DNA of 61,058 nt from Planctomycetota bacterium (GTDB lineage Bacteria; Planctomycetota; UBA1135; GCA-002748355), in contig JALUUL010000003.1 of NCBI GenBank assembly GCA_027021385.1, forward strand, positions 1-61,058, read 5' to 3'. Made by a program: the position numbers and the translations under genes. Below the pieces are notes generated by a model, which searched no databases, had not been told where the DNA came from, and saw nothing but the letters and a program-made list of their open reading frames with translations. This document shows, piece after piece, positions 7,418-15,373 of this stretch. The stretch's first letter is position 1. Every line of letters starts with the position of its first letter.

Positions 7418-10400
7418 TCAATGCAACGTCAAGCGGCGTTTCGGGAAGGCGAGAAGGCTTCCCTTCGCATCCAGGAAAAGGAGATACGCATCACCGGCCG
7501 AGACCATCGGGGTTTCGGTCGTCCTTCCTTCCGCGAACCTGCAGAAGGGGCGGAGGTCTTCGGGCGATACCGCGAGCACGCCCCGCTTCCGGAGCGGAAG
7601 CAGGAGGTACCCCTCCGCGAGGGAGAGGTCCGCGCTCGGCAGGGCTTCGAGAGAGCGTTTCCCGAGCAGCCTTCCGTTCTTCGCGTCGAGGCGGAGGAGT
7701 TCCCTCCGTCCGGTGGCGACGAAGATGCGGTCGCCGAATCCGACCGGGCGGATGCGGAGCGCGTCGCCGACCTCCGCGGACCAGAGGAGCGAACCGTCGT
7801 TCCGGTCGAGGGCGTGGAGGAAGCCGTCGTCCGAGGAGAGGAGGATCCGGGAACCGGCGAGCCGGGGCCGGAGCCATCCCGCCTCGGGGATCCTCCGTTC
7901 CCAGGCGGCCTCCCCCCGCGCGTCGCGGAGGGTGAGCCTCCCCTTCCGGTCGAGAGTCAGGAACCCCTCTCCTCCCGGAAGGGGAAGGGGGCGGACCTGG
8001 AAGGAGGCTCGAAGCTCCTTCTCCACGAGAGCGTCACCCGTCTTGGGGGAGAGGAGGACCATCCGTCCCTCCCTCGAGAGGACGAGGACCCCTTCCTCCA
8101 GGGGAACGACGCCGGGCAGGAGAGGGCCCTGGAGCCGCCGTTCCCAGGCCTTCGCTCCGGTCTTCGGATCGAGAGCCCGCACGAGTCCCTCCGGCGCCGC
8201 GAAGATCACGAGCCCCCGCACGAGGGCCGGGGTCCCGATCTTTCCGGAAAGGACGCCGAGATCCTTCGCGAGGAGCTGCTTCCCGCTGCGCAGATCCAGG
8301 ACGTGGAGCTTTCCCGATCGGTCCCCGACGAGGACCCTCGATCCGTCGAGGGCCGGAGGATTCGTCAGGGCGCCCTCCAGCTCCCGGCTCCAATCGGGAA
8401 GCATCTCCAGGACGAGATCGAAACTCCCTCGTCGCCAGAGGTCCCCGGACGGGAGAACCGTCTTGAAGCCCGGGAGGCGGATCTCGATCTCCGGGCGTTC
8501 CTTCGGATGGAATCTCCCGAGGAGCGGACTCTTCCCGAGGATCTTCCCCTCGACACGGACCTCGGCCCCCGGAGGATTCGTCGTCACCCGGAAGGGGAGT
8601 TCGACCAGTTCGGCGAAGGGGATGTCGGGGTGGAGCTTCTTGAGTCTCAAAAACCGCGCCTGGGCTTTCAGGTAGTTCCCCTCCGCGGTATGGCGTTCGA
8701 GCGCCTTCATTTCGGCGAGGATCGAACCGTAACGCTTCCGTTTTGCGTCGAAGATTTTCCGGAGCCCCTCGTCGCCGCGATATTCCCTGACGAGCTTGGA
8801 GTAGAGGGTGTAGGCCTTTGCGAAATCATGGTCCTGTTCTGCCCGCTGGGCTTCGAGGAAGGGTTTCCCCAGGCGCTCCTTCTCGCGGTCCTCCTCGACC
8901 CTCTTGCGGAGGGCGGAACGGACCACGAGGATCCGCTTCCCGGTCTTCAGGTAGGTCTCCAGGACCTCGGTGAACTTCGGGGGCAGACCCTGCATCTTCC
9001 CGATCCTCTCGTCACCCGCCACGAGATCGGCCAGCTTCCCGACGGATTCGAATTCGCGCTCCTTGAAGATGGCCTCGAGCCGGAGCAGGCTGCGTTTCCG
9101 TTCTTCGGGATCGAGGATCTTCAGAATGCGCTCGAGGTCGATCGTCGAACCCTCGGAGATCTCCCGGTTCCAGGCCTCGAGCAGAGGGGCGACCCGATAG
9201 CGCAGGGAATCCTTCACCTGATCGCGGAAGGACGGGTCCTTGCTGTATTCCTTCTCGATCTTCGCGAAGGCGAGGAGGCCCTTTACGTAGTCCCCCGCTT
9301 CGAGGTGGGAGGCGGACCTTCGAATCTCCTCGTTGAAACGGTCCCGCACGGCTTCCGCGGCGCGATGCTTTTCGGATTCGATCCTCGCGGAGATCCTCTT
9401 CTCGAGGTCCCTGGCCTCGACGCGGAACTCTTCCTCCTCGCTCCGGGCTACGGCCTCCGAGACGATCCGGAGGGCGGAGTCCAGGCGGCCTTCCTCGAGG
9501 AAGGCCTTCGCCCGCTCGAGCAGGGACTTCGCCTCCGCGCCCGAGGCGGAGTCCCGGCTCCCATAGATCACACCTCCGAGAAGAAGGAGGATCCCGGCGC
9601 TCAGGAGGACGGGGATCGGGATCCTCTTTCCCCCCCTTCGGAGCGCGCGGAGTTCGCTTCTCGGTTTCTTCAGGGATCCGTCGATCTTGAGGATCTGTTC
9701 GAGGACCTTCGCGAGCCGCTCCCGGTCTTTTCCGGCCCGATATCTGTCCGCGAGTTCCTCGAGGACGCTGACGGCCTCCGATTTCCGGTCGAGGGAACTC
9801 AGGACCCGGGCGCGCTGGGTGGCCAGGACGAGGTCTGCTTCCCTGCCGGGCAGGAGCCCGTCGAGAAGGTCGAGGGCCTTCCTGGCTTCGTTTTTCTGGA
9901 GCAGGAGGTCGGCCAGGGTCGTGATCAAGTCGCCGCATTTCGGGTCCGTTGGGGCGAGGCAGCGCACGAGGGCTTCGACGTACTCGGGGTTTCTCGGGTC
10001 GGAACGGTGGGCGTCCTCGAGGAGACTCCGGCGGATCTCCGGGTCCTCCTGCATGTCGGCCCGGGTCTTCTGGATCCGGGCTGCATCCTTCGGGTCCCCG
10101 ATCTCCTTCAGGAGCGTGGCGACCGCTTCCAGTTCCTCGTCGCTTTCCAAGGGGCGGAGCCGGCGGAGGACGTCCAGATGTCCGAAGGCCGCCTCGTAGT
10201 CCTCTCGAGCCGCCGCTTCCCTTGCGAGGTCGAGGAGTTCGGAGGGTTCGGCCTTGCGGACCATTCCCTGCGACAGGAGTTGGGAAGCGGCCTTCGCGAC
10301 CTCGAAGAGGGAATCCAGGAACCCTCCCGCGATCTCACGGAGGCCGTGGGCTCCGTCGATCTCGAGATACAGGTCACGGTGGAGACCCTCTTCGGCGGGG

Positions 10401-11071
10401 GGGGCGTCGCCGATCGGGACGAGGACCTCGTCGAGGCTGCCCAGGGTCTCCATGATCATTTCCCATTCATCCGTCCTGCGGGCGATATCGAGAAGGCAGG
10501 AGGCGGTGTCGAAGGGGATGGCGTGTGGGATCCGCTCCTCCAGTTCTTTCGAGGGGATTCTGTCCTTGAAGAAGGCGAAGTCCCCTTGTTTCTGCATGAA
10601 GGTCTCGAAGAGGAAATCCTCTTCGAGGGCTGCCTGTAGGGAGTTGAAGAAATCGCGATCGATCGTGCCGTCCGCGCAGAGATGATCTCCGAGGAAACCG
10701 CCCTCAGAGGCCAGCTGGAACAAGGCCTGCTTGACCTTTTTGCTGTCGATCTGGCTGCACTTCACGAGGTGTCGATGCATCCGGCGGATCCAGGCCTCTA
10801 AAGGGGGAAGGATCCGGGTTTTCCCCCCGGCGAGATGGAGGAAGGTGTTTTCCTTGCCCGCCCGGATCTTGAGGGTTCCCTCCATCCCGGACATCGTGAC
10901 CGTCTGTAGGATGTCGGGGAGAGAGACGCTGGACAGATCTCCACAGAAGGTGGCGATGACCGGCTCGCCCTGGTCGGAACTCTCCTCCTCTTCGATCTGG
11001 GAGCCCCGGCCGTCCTTCATCAGGAAGTGGAGTTCTTCGTCCTTGAGGGTGTGGTCATGGTCGAACGACAT
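7418..11071 (-). CDS. DUF4388 - TPR - transmembrane - PEGA - PQQ-propeller protein
   Basis: The 1217-residue modular protein begins in the cytoplasm with a DUF4388 (PatA-type) domain (about 40-250, with LSSVSLPDILQTVTMSGMEG). Helical TPR-like repeats follow to about 470, then one transmembrane helix near 480-501 (IPVLLSAGILLLLGGVIYG). The outside part has a long charged helical region (about 505-815) and a PEGA domain (about 820-890, TTNPPGAEVRVEGKILGKSP). It ends in a PQQ-type beta-propeller (about 895-1217, with repeated DPKTGAKAWERRL and DRNDGSLLWSAEV blades). I chose the ATG at 11071, preceded by GGAG, over a TTG 21 bases upstream. No kinase or effector domain is present. Architecture suggests a cross-membrane sensor or scaffold; that is inference. 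Confidence 0.88.
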   Translation of the reverse strand: MSFDHDHTLKDEELHFLMKDGRGSQIEEEESSDQGEPVIATFCGDLSSVSLPDILQTVTMSGMEGTLKIRAGKENTFLHLAGGKTRILPPLEAWIRRMHRHLVKCSQIDSKKVKQALFQLASEGGFLGDHLCADGTIDRDFFNSLQAALEEDFLFETFMQKQGDFAFFKDRIPSKELEERIPHAIPFDTASCLLDIARRTDEWEMIMETLGSLDEVLVPIGDAPPAEEGLHRDLYLEIDGAHGLREIAGGFLDSLFEVAKAASQLLSQGMVRKAEPSELLDLAREAAAREDYEAAFGHLDVLRRLRPLESDEELEAVATLLKEIGDPKDAARIQKTRADMQEDPEIRRSLLEDAHRSDPRNPEYVEALVRCLAPTDPKCGDLITTLADLLLQKNEARKALDLLDGLLPGREADLVLATQRARVLSSLDRKSEAVSVLEELADRYRAGKDRERLAKVLEQILKIDGSLKKPRSELRALRRGGKRIPIPVLLSAGILLLLGGVIYGSRDSASGAEAKSLLERAKAFLEEGRLDSALRIVSEAVARSEEEEFRVEARDLEKRISARIESEKHRAAEAVRDRFNEEIRRSASHLEAGDYVKGLLAFAKIEKEYSKDPSFRDQVKDSLRYRVAPLLEAWNREISEGSTIDLERILKILDPEERKRSLLRLEAIFKEREFESVGKLADLVAGDERIGKMQGLPPKFTEVLETYLKTGKRILVVRSALRKRVEEDREKERLGKPFLEAQRAEQDHDFAKAYTLYSKLVREYRGDEGLRKIFDAKRKRYGSILAEMKALERHTAEGNYLKAQARFLRLKKLHPDIPFAELVELPFRVTTNPPGAEVRVEGKILGKSPLLGRFHPKERPEIEIRLPGFKTVLPSGDLWRRGSFDLVLEMLPDWSRELEGALTNPPALDGSRVLVGDRSGKLHVLDLRSGKQLLAKDLGVLSGKIGTPALVRGLVIFAAPEGLVRALDPKTGAKAWERRLQGPLLPGVVPLEEGVLVLSREGRMVLLSPKTGDALVEKELRASFQVRPLPLPGGEGFLTLDRKGRLTLRDARGEAAWERRIPEAGWLRPRLAGSRILLSSDDGFLHALDRNDGSLLWSAEVGDALRIRPVGFGDRIFVATGRRELLRLDAKNGRLLGKRSLEALPSADLSLAEGYLLLPLRKRGVLAVSPEDLRPFCRFAEGRTTETPMVSAGDAYLLFLDAKGSLLAFPKRRLTLH

Positions 11072-11086
11072 CCGGTCTCCGCATGG

Positions 11087-12589
11087 TTGCAATCGGCTCG
11101 CGGGAGTTCGTGTTGGCTCCCGGTTCTATGCACAGCCCTTCAATTCCCTATCGGAACGGTCGCGCTTCGAGCTTCAGCCGCGCAGGGGAGTGGGAAGGAG
11201 ACGGGGGGCGAAGTCTCCCGGCCGGGGGGAGGGCGCCTCTTCGAGGGGAAGGCCTTCCGCGGCCTGCCGGCGGCGGCGATCCCCGTCGGGAGGTTGGAGG
11301 GTCCGGTGGCATGGGCGGCCCTCTGGGATTGGGCCTCGAAGCGGCGGACCCTTGCGGTTCCGGGCCTGGTTCGGCGCTTCCAGAGGCCGAAATCCCCCTC
11401 CGCCCGCCTGGCGTGCCTGGCCGGGCTCGGGATCGCGGGAGGAGAGGGAGGCCGGAAGGTCCTGGAGACGGTCCTCGGAAGCCGGAAACACGATCCAGAA
11501 CTCCGGGTCTTCGCCCTCCTCGCGGCGGGGCGAGGGGCCGCGGGGGTCTCCCCGTCCCTCCTCGCGGGAATGGCCCGCGATCGGAGGGGGACGGAGGTCG
11601 AACGGGCGGCGGCCTGGATCGCTCTCGCCGCCCGGGGCGCGAAGCTCCCCGGACCGGAGGCACTGGAGGGATTGCCGAGCCGGGCCTTCCTGGCCTCCCT
11701 CGCCGCGGTTCTCGACCTGCCGGGGAGCGGAGGGGCGGCCGCGGAACTTCCCCCCTCCGGCCCCTGGAGCGGTCTCTCCCTCCTGGAGTGCGAGACCCGG
11801 ATCCTGTCCTTTGGGGAAACGTCCCCGCCTGGGGGCCAAGCCTTCCTCGAGCGGCTGCTCTCCGGGAATGCGCCCTCCGGTCTGAAAGCCTCCGCCGCCT
11901 TCGCGCTCGGGAGGATCCTGGACAAGCCCAGCCCCCGGGAGCTCCAGAGGTTCCGCCCGTGGTGGCCGCAGATCCTGAGCGGGGCCCGGGACCTCGCACC
12001 GGGGATCCTGCCGCGCCTGCTCGAGGGGCCGGGGAGGACCCGTCCCGAGGCCTGGAGGAGGCTCTGGTGGGCGGCGGCGGCGCGGCACGCTCCGCGGACG
12101 GTCTGGCCCGAACTCCGCCGCAGGTTTCCCGAGGGTGCGCTGGGTCGGGATGGTCGGATGGTCCTGCTCCGGCGGGCTCTCGTCGAGTTCGGAGAGGCGA
12201 ATCCCGGCCGGGTACGCGGGCTCGTCGAGGAGATCCTGGGGTCGCTTCCCAGAGGGGGGCCGGCCGCTTTCGCACTCGAATCCTGGTCCTCGGGCCTCGC
12301 TGGGTCGGAGGCGCGAACGGCCGGCCTCCGGCTCTGGAGGGTTCTGCATCGGGTCTTCGGGGACCCGGGACCGGTCGAGGGGCCGGGAGGACCGCGGGCC
12401 TTCCTGGTCGGAAGGCTCAATGAACTCTGCAGGGTGTTCTTCTGCGGGGGGAGCCGGTACTACCGCAAGCTCGGGATAGAGGTCTTCACTGGGGGGGAGG
12501 CCTACCTTCCCGAGGGGATCCGGGAGGTTCGGGATGAATACTTCCAGATCCTCGACGAGTGGCTGCGCAGGTGGCCACTGTTCCGTTGA
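11087..12589 (+). CDS. Exported HEAT-repeat-like protein
   Basis: The reading frame opens upstream inside the divergent DUF4388 gene. The likely start is a TTG at 11087, which leaves a signal-peptide-like N-terminus (WLPVLCTALQFPIGTVALRA, ending near ASAAQG). The start is uncertain. The body (about 500 residues) is a run of alpha-helical hairpins rich in Leu, Ala and Arg, such as SARLACLAGLGIAGGEGGRK, ELRVFALLAAGRGAAG and GLKASAAFALGRILDKPS, which is the pattern of HEAT-type repeats. There is no catalytic motif. It converges on the cysteine-desulfurase-like gene with a 30-base gap. The divergent arrangement with the DUF4388 gene suggests shared control. Confidence 0.68.
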   Translation: MQSARGSSCWLPVLCTALQFPIGTVALRASAAQGSGKETGGEVSRPGGGRLFEGKAFRGLPAAAIPVGRLEGPVAWAALWDWASKRRTLAVPGLVRRFQRPKSPSARLACLAGLGIAGGEGGRKVLETVLGSRKHDPELRVFALLAAGRGAAGVSPSLLAGMARDRRGTEVERAAAWIALAARGAKLPGPEALEGLPSRAFLASLAAVLDLPGSGGAAAELPPSGPWSGLSLLECETRILSFGETSPPGGQAFLERLLSGNAPSGLKASAAFALGRILDKPSPRELQRFRPWWPQILSGARDLAPGILPRLLEGPGRTRPEAWRRLWWAAAARHAPRTVWPELRRRFPEGALGRDGRMVLLRRALVEFGEANPGRVRGLVEEILGSLPRGGPAAFALESWSSGLAGSEARTAGLRLWRVLHRVFGDPGPVEGPGGPRAFLVGRLNELCRVFFCGGSRYYRKLGIEVFTGGEAYLPEGIREVRDEYFQILDEWLRRWPLFR

Positions 12590-12619
12590 ACGAGCGGAGC
12601 CCGGGGGGTGGGAGAACGG

Positions 12620-13777
12620 TCAATCCCGCAGGGTCCGGCAGAGGGTCTCGAGGGTCCGCGCGACTTCTTCCATCGCCTCGGAGCCGCAGTCCGTTCCGGG
12701 GCTGAGACGCAGCGTTCCGGCCTCGAGGCTCCCGAGGTGCCGGTGGATGTAGGGCGCGCAGTGGAACCCGGTCCGGACCTGGATCCCCTCCTGTTCGAGT
12801 CCCATGCCGACCTCGACCGGATCGAGGTCTACAAGCACGAGGCTCAGGACGGGAACGAGCGGCCGACCCGGGGCGGGGGGCGTCCTCCTCCAAAGACCCT
12901 CCTCCTCTCCGGGGGCGAGGAGTTCCCAGAGCCGGTTCCGGGCTTCGAGTTCCCGAGCGAGCAGGGTCCCGCGGCCCTCGCGGCGGACATGAAGGATCGA
13001 TGCCAGCCAGCCGCAGAAGCCCGGGGTGTTCGGAGTCCCGGCCTCCAGGGCCTCGGGAAGGGTTTCCGGCATCCGGTCCAGGGCCCTGGTCGATCCCGTG
13101 CCGCCTTCGTGGAGGGGGAGGGGGACTGGCGCTTCGGGGGAGAGGCAGAGGGCGCCGGTTCCCGGAGGCCCCCACCAGGCCTTGTGTCCGGGGACGATCA
13201 TCGCGTCGACGGGGAGGCCCTGGAGATCCAGCCGTCCCGAGGTCTGCGCGACGTCGGCGAGAACGAGGGCGCCGGCCTCCTTCGCGAGCCTTCCGAGGGC
13301 GGCGAGATCCTGGACGGCCCCGCTCACGTTGGAGGCGTGGTTGCAGACGAGGAGGTCGGGCGGAGGGCCCGCCTCGAGAGCCCGGGTGAGGTCGGAGGCC
13401 TCGACGACGCCCGAGGGCCCGGGTTCCAGGACGCGGAGTCGCAGGTCCCGCCTCTCCCGCAGGCCGACGAGAGGCCGGAGGACGGCGTTGTGTTCGAGGG
13501 CCGTTGTCCAGACGCGCATGCCGGGGCGGCAGATCCCCTTCAAGAAGAGATTCGCGGCTTCCGTCGCCCCCGAACAGAGGATGACCCGTGAGGCCTCCGT
13601 GCCGTGCTCTTCGGCGAGGAGCCGCCGGAGGTCGGCGAGGATGCGCCCGACCTCTTGATGGCGGACAGAAGTGCCCCTCGAGGCGTCGACCCCGAGCCGC
13701 TCGAACCAATTCCGGACGGCCTCGAGGACACAGGGCGGCTTGGGCCAGCTCGTCGCGGCGTTGTCCAGGTAGATCAT
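12620..13777 (-). CDS. PLP-dependent cysteine desulfurase-like enzyme (class V aminotransferase)
   Basis: The 385-residue enzyme would release sulfur from cysteine as a persulfide for a carrier or cofactor. Fold-type I features are clear: the N-terminus MIYLDNAATSWPKPP, the PLP loop SGATEAANLFLKG, and the Schiff-base lysine in PGHKAWWGPPGTG. The C-terminal active-site loop is VRTGFHCAPYIH, whose Cys is the candidate sulfur carrier. These match the family of small IscS-like proteins with the N-terminus IYFDNAATSWPKP rather than IscS or SufS proper. It lies 31 bases after the ThiF-type E1 gene on the same strand. A role in sulfur supply for thiamine, molybdopterin or a related sulfur transfer is therefore likely. 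Confidence 0.88.
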   Translation of the reverse strand: MIYLDNAATSWPKPPCVLEAVRNWFERLGVDASRGTSVRHQEVGRILADLRRLLAEEHGTEASRVILCSGATEAANLFLKGICRPGMRVWTTALEHNAVLRPLVGLRERRDLRLRVLEPGPSGVVEASDLTRALEAGPPPDLLVCNHASNVSGAVQDLAALGRLAKEAGALVLADVAQTSGRLDLQGLPVDAMIVPGHKAWWGPPGTGALCLSPEAPVPLPLHEGGTGSTRALDRMPETLPEALEAGTPNTPGFCGWLASILHVRREGRGTLLARELEARNRLWELLAPGEEEGLWRRTPPAPGRPLVPVLSLVLVDLDPVEVGMGLEQEGIQVRTGFHCAPYIHRHLGSLEAGTLRLSPGTDCGSEAMEEVARTLETLCRTLRD

Positions 13778-13808
13778 CGAGGTCGCCCGAACGGAAAGGT
13801 GGGACCGG

Positions 13809-14837
13809 TCAAGTTCCGAGCCAGCGATCGTACAGGGCGCGGGCCTTCCCGGGGTCCTTTGTTCCCTGGACGATCGCGCGGCCGTCCCGGAAGAGCGTGA
13901 TCCGGCCCTCGGGGATCCTGAGCCGCAGCATGCCTGCCTGGAGGACGGCCTCGGTCTCCGGGGGAAGGCGGGAGGCCAGGACCTCGAGGTCGGGAGGCGG
14001 TCCCTCGGGCGGGGTGATCTGGACCGCGTCGCGGCCGCAGAGGGTCATGGCCCGGCTTCCGAGGCGCGCGGAAAGGGCGGGAAAGCTCCCCTCCGTGCAG
14101 GTCGGGCAGGTGTCCACCGGTCCCTCGGGGAAGCGGAGGCGGCGGATCTCCGGTGTCCAGGTCTCGGCGACGAGCAGGTAGGAGGGGGGTGGATCCTCGG
14201 GTCTTCCGAGAAGGCGGAGGCAGAGCGAGAGCTGGAGGGAAGCGGCCGTGGCGGCGGCGGAGGGGAGGATGCCCGCGGTCTCGCAGGTCGGGTTCCGCTC
14301 CGCGGGCGGGGCTTCAGGAAAGAGGCAACGCAGGCACGGCCCCTCGGGCCGGAAGGCAGCGGCCATGGCCTCGGTCCCGACGCAGGCGCCGTAGATCCAG
14401 GGAACCCCGTTCTTGGCGCACCAGTCATTGATCAAGTAGCGGCTCTGGAAGTTGTCGGTCCCATCCAGGATCAAGTCGAGATCTCCGAGAAGGCGGTCCG
14501 CGTTCGACGGGTCCAGGTCCGCGAGTTCCGGTTCGAGCGTGAGGTCCTTCCGGATGTCTGCCAGGCGCTCGGCTGCGGCCAGGACCTTGGGAACGGCCTC
14601 TCGGGCCGCATCCTCACCGTAGAGGTGTTGTCGGTGGAGGTTGTGGATCTCGACCCAATCCCGGTCGATCAGGCGCAGGCGGAGAACGCCGGCGCGGGCG
14701 AGATCCTCGGCCAGGCGGCTTCCGAGGGCACCCAGGCCGACGATTCCGAGGGCGGCGCTCGCCAGGCGCTCCTGTCCTCCGGGCCCGAAGCAGGGAACGC
14801 GTTCCTGGCGGCCGTAGCGTTCCTCCTCCGCGGTCAA
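13809..14837 (-). CDS. thiF: ThiF/MoeB-type adenylyltransferase (E1-like)
   Basis: The 342-residue enzyme adenylates the C-terminus of a small sulfur-carrier protein such as ThiS or MoaD. It has the start ERYGRQERVPCFGPGGQERL, the nucleotide-binding loop VGLGALGSRLAEDLARAG, the acidic segment LIDRDWVEIHNLHRQHLY, and the DLILDGTDNFQSRYLINDW block. Zinc-site pairs appear as CLRC and CPTC. The tail FRDGRAIVQGTKDPGKARAL matches the end of Bacillus-type ThiF/MoeB. The start is a TTG that shares bases with the ferredoxin stop (TTGA), implying translational coupling; a much longer upstream frame is only a shadow of the ferredoxin. No carrier protein gene is nearby. ThiF is preferred to MoeB on the tail but not proven. 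Confidence 0.88.
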   Translation of the reverse strand: MTAEEERYGRQERVPCFGPGGQERLASAALGIVGLGALGSRLAEDLARAGVLRLRLIDRDWVEIHNLHRQHLYGEDAAREAVPKVLAAAERLADIRKDLTLEPELADLDPSNADRLLGDLDLILDGTDNFQSRYLINDWCAKNGVPWIYGACVGTEAMAAAFRPEGPCLRCLFPEAPPAERNPTCETAGILPSAAATAASLQLSLCLRLLGRPEDPPPSYLLVAETWTPEIRRLRFPEGPVDTCPTCTEGSFPALSARLGSRAMTLCGRDAVQITPPEGPPPDLEVLASRLPPETEAVLQAGMLRLRIPEGRITLFRDGRAIVQGTKDPGKARALYDRWLGT

Positions 14838-15076
14838 GGTAGGAAGTATTCGCGGTTGATGCGGATGTAGTCCTGCCACTCGGGAGGAACGTCCTCCTCC
14901 GCGAAGCAGGCGTCCACGGGGCAGGCCTCGACGCAGAGGGTGCAGTCGATGCAGATGCTCGGATCGATGTACAGCTGGGGGTCGGTCGCCTCGCCATGGA
15001 TGCAGTCGACCGGGCAGACATCGACGCAGGCCTTGTCCTTCACCCCGATGCAAGGTTCGCAGATCACGTGGGTCAT
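14834..15076 (-). CDS. 7Fe/8Fe-type ferredoxin
   Basis: The 80-residue electron carrier holds two iron-sulfur clusters. The first cysteine set is CEPCIGVKDKACVDVCPVDC. The second is CIDCTLCVEACPVDAC, a full CxxCxxC...CP. The long spacing CIGVKDKAC in the first half is typical of the 7Fe (3Fe-4S plus 4Fe-4S) ferredoxins of the Azotobacter FdI and Thermus type. Two ATGs are adjacent; I chose the second because GGGAGG then sits five bases before it. It overlaps the ThiF start and follows tRNA-Leu by about 40 bases. It could feed electrons to sulfur or radical chemistry in the same pathway, which is inference. Confidence 0.93.
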   Translation of the reverse strand: MTHVICEPCIGVKDKACVDVCPVDCIHGEATDPQLYIDPSICIDCTLCVEACPVDACFAEEDVPPEWQDYIRINREYFLP

Positions 15077-15116
15077 CATTTCCTCCCGATTTAAGAAGGC
15101 GCCGGGTTCGACCGGG

Positions 15117-15201
15117 TGGTGCGGAAGGGGGGATTCGAACCCCCACTGGTTTCCCAACGAGATCCTAAGTCTCGCGCGTCTGCCGATTCCGCCACTTCCG
15201 C
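15117..15201 (-). tRNA. tRNA-Leu (anticodon TAG)
   Basis: The reverse strand folds as a class II tRNA. The acceptor arm GCGGAAG pairs with CTTCCGC. The anticodon stem GAGA/TCTC closes the loop CTTAGGA, giving anticodon TAG. There is a variable arm and a T-arm GGGGGTTCGAATCCCCC. The discriminator A and CCA are encoded. It reads CUA and related Leu codons and lies just upstream of the ferredoxin gene on the same strand. Confidence 0.95.
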
Positions 15202-15373
15202 CCGGATTCACACCGGCCGTTTTCAGAAGCTCCTGCGTAGATGGGGCATGCTCCCTTGTCAATGACGGATCCGGTCCCGCCGTTCAAGAAGACGACAGGG
15301 CGGGTCGATGTAGTGTCGGGGATCGCGACGGGACCGGCGACCTGCGGGCGCCGGACGGACCGGAGGGGGATCG

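Noticed and set aside
7280..10639. Plus-strand open frame of more than 1100 codons opposite the DUF4388 gene.
   Set aside because: It mirrors the real gene in a complementary frame. Its composition (Glu/Gly/Leu-rich, no domains) is that of an antisense shadow.
13809..15146. Extended 445-codon version of the ThiF gene that would include the ferredoxin region.
   Set aside because: The first 103 codons are an out-of-frame reading of the ferredoxin and tRNA-Leu. ThiF homology begins at the TTG overlapping the ferredoxin stop.
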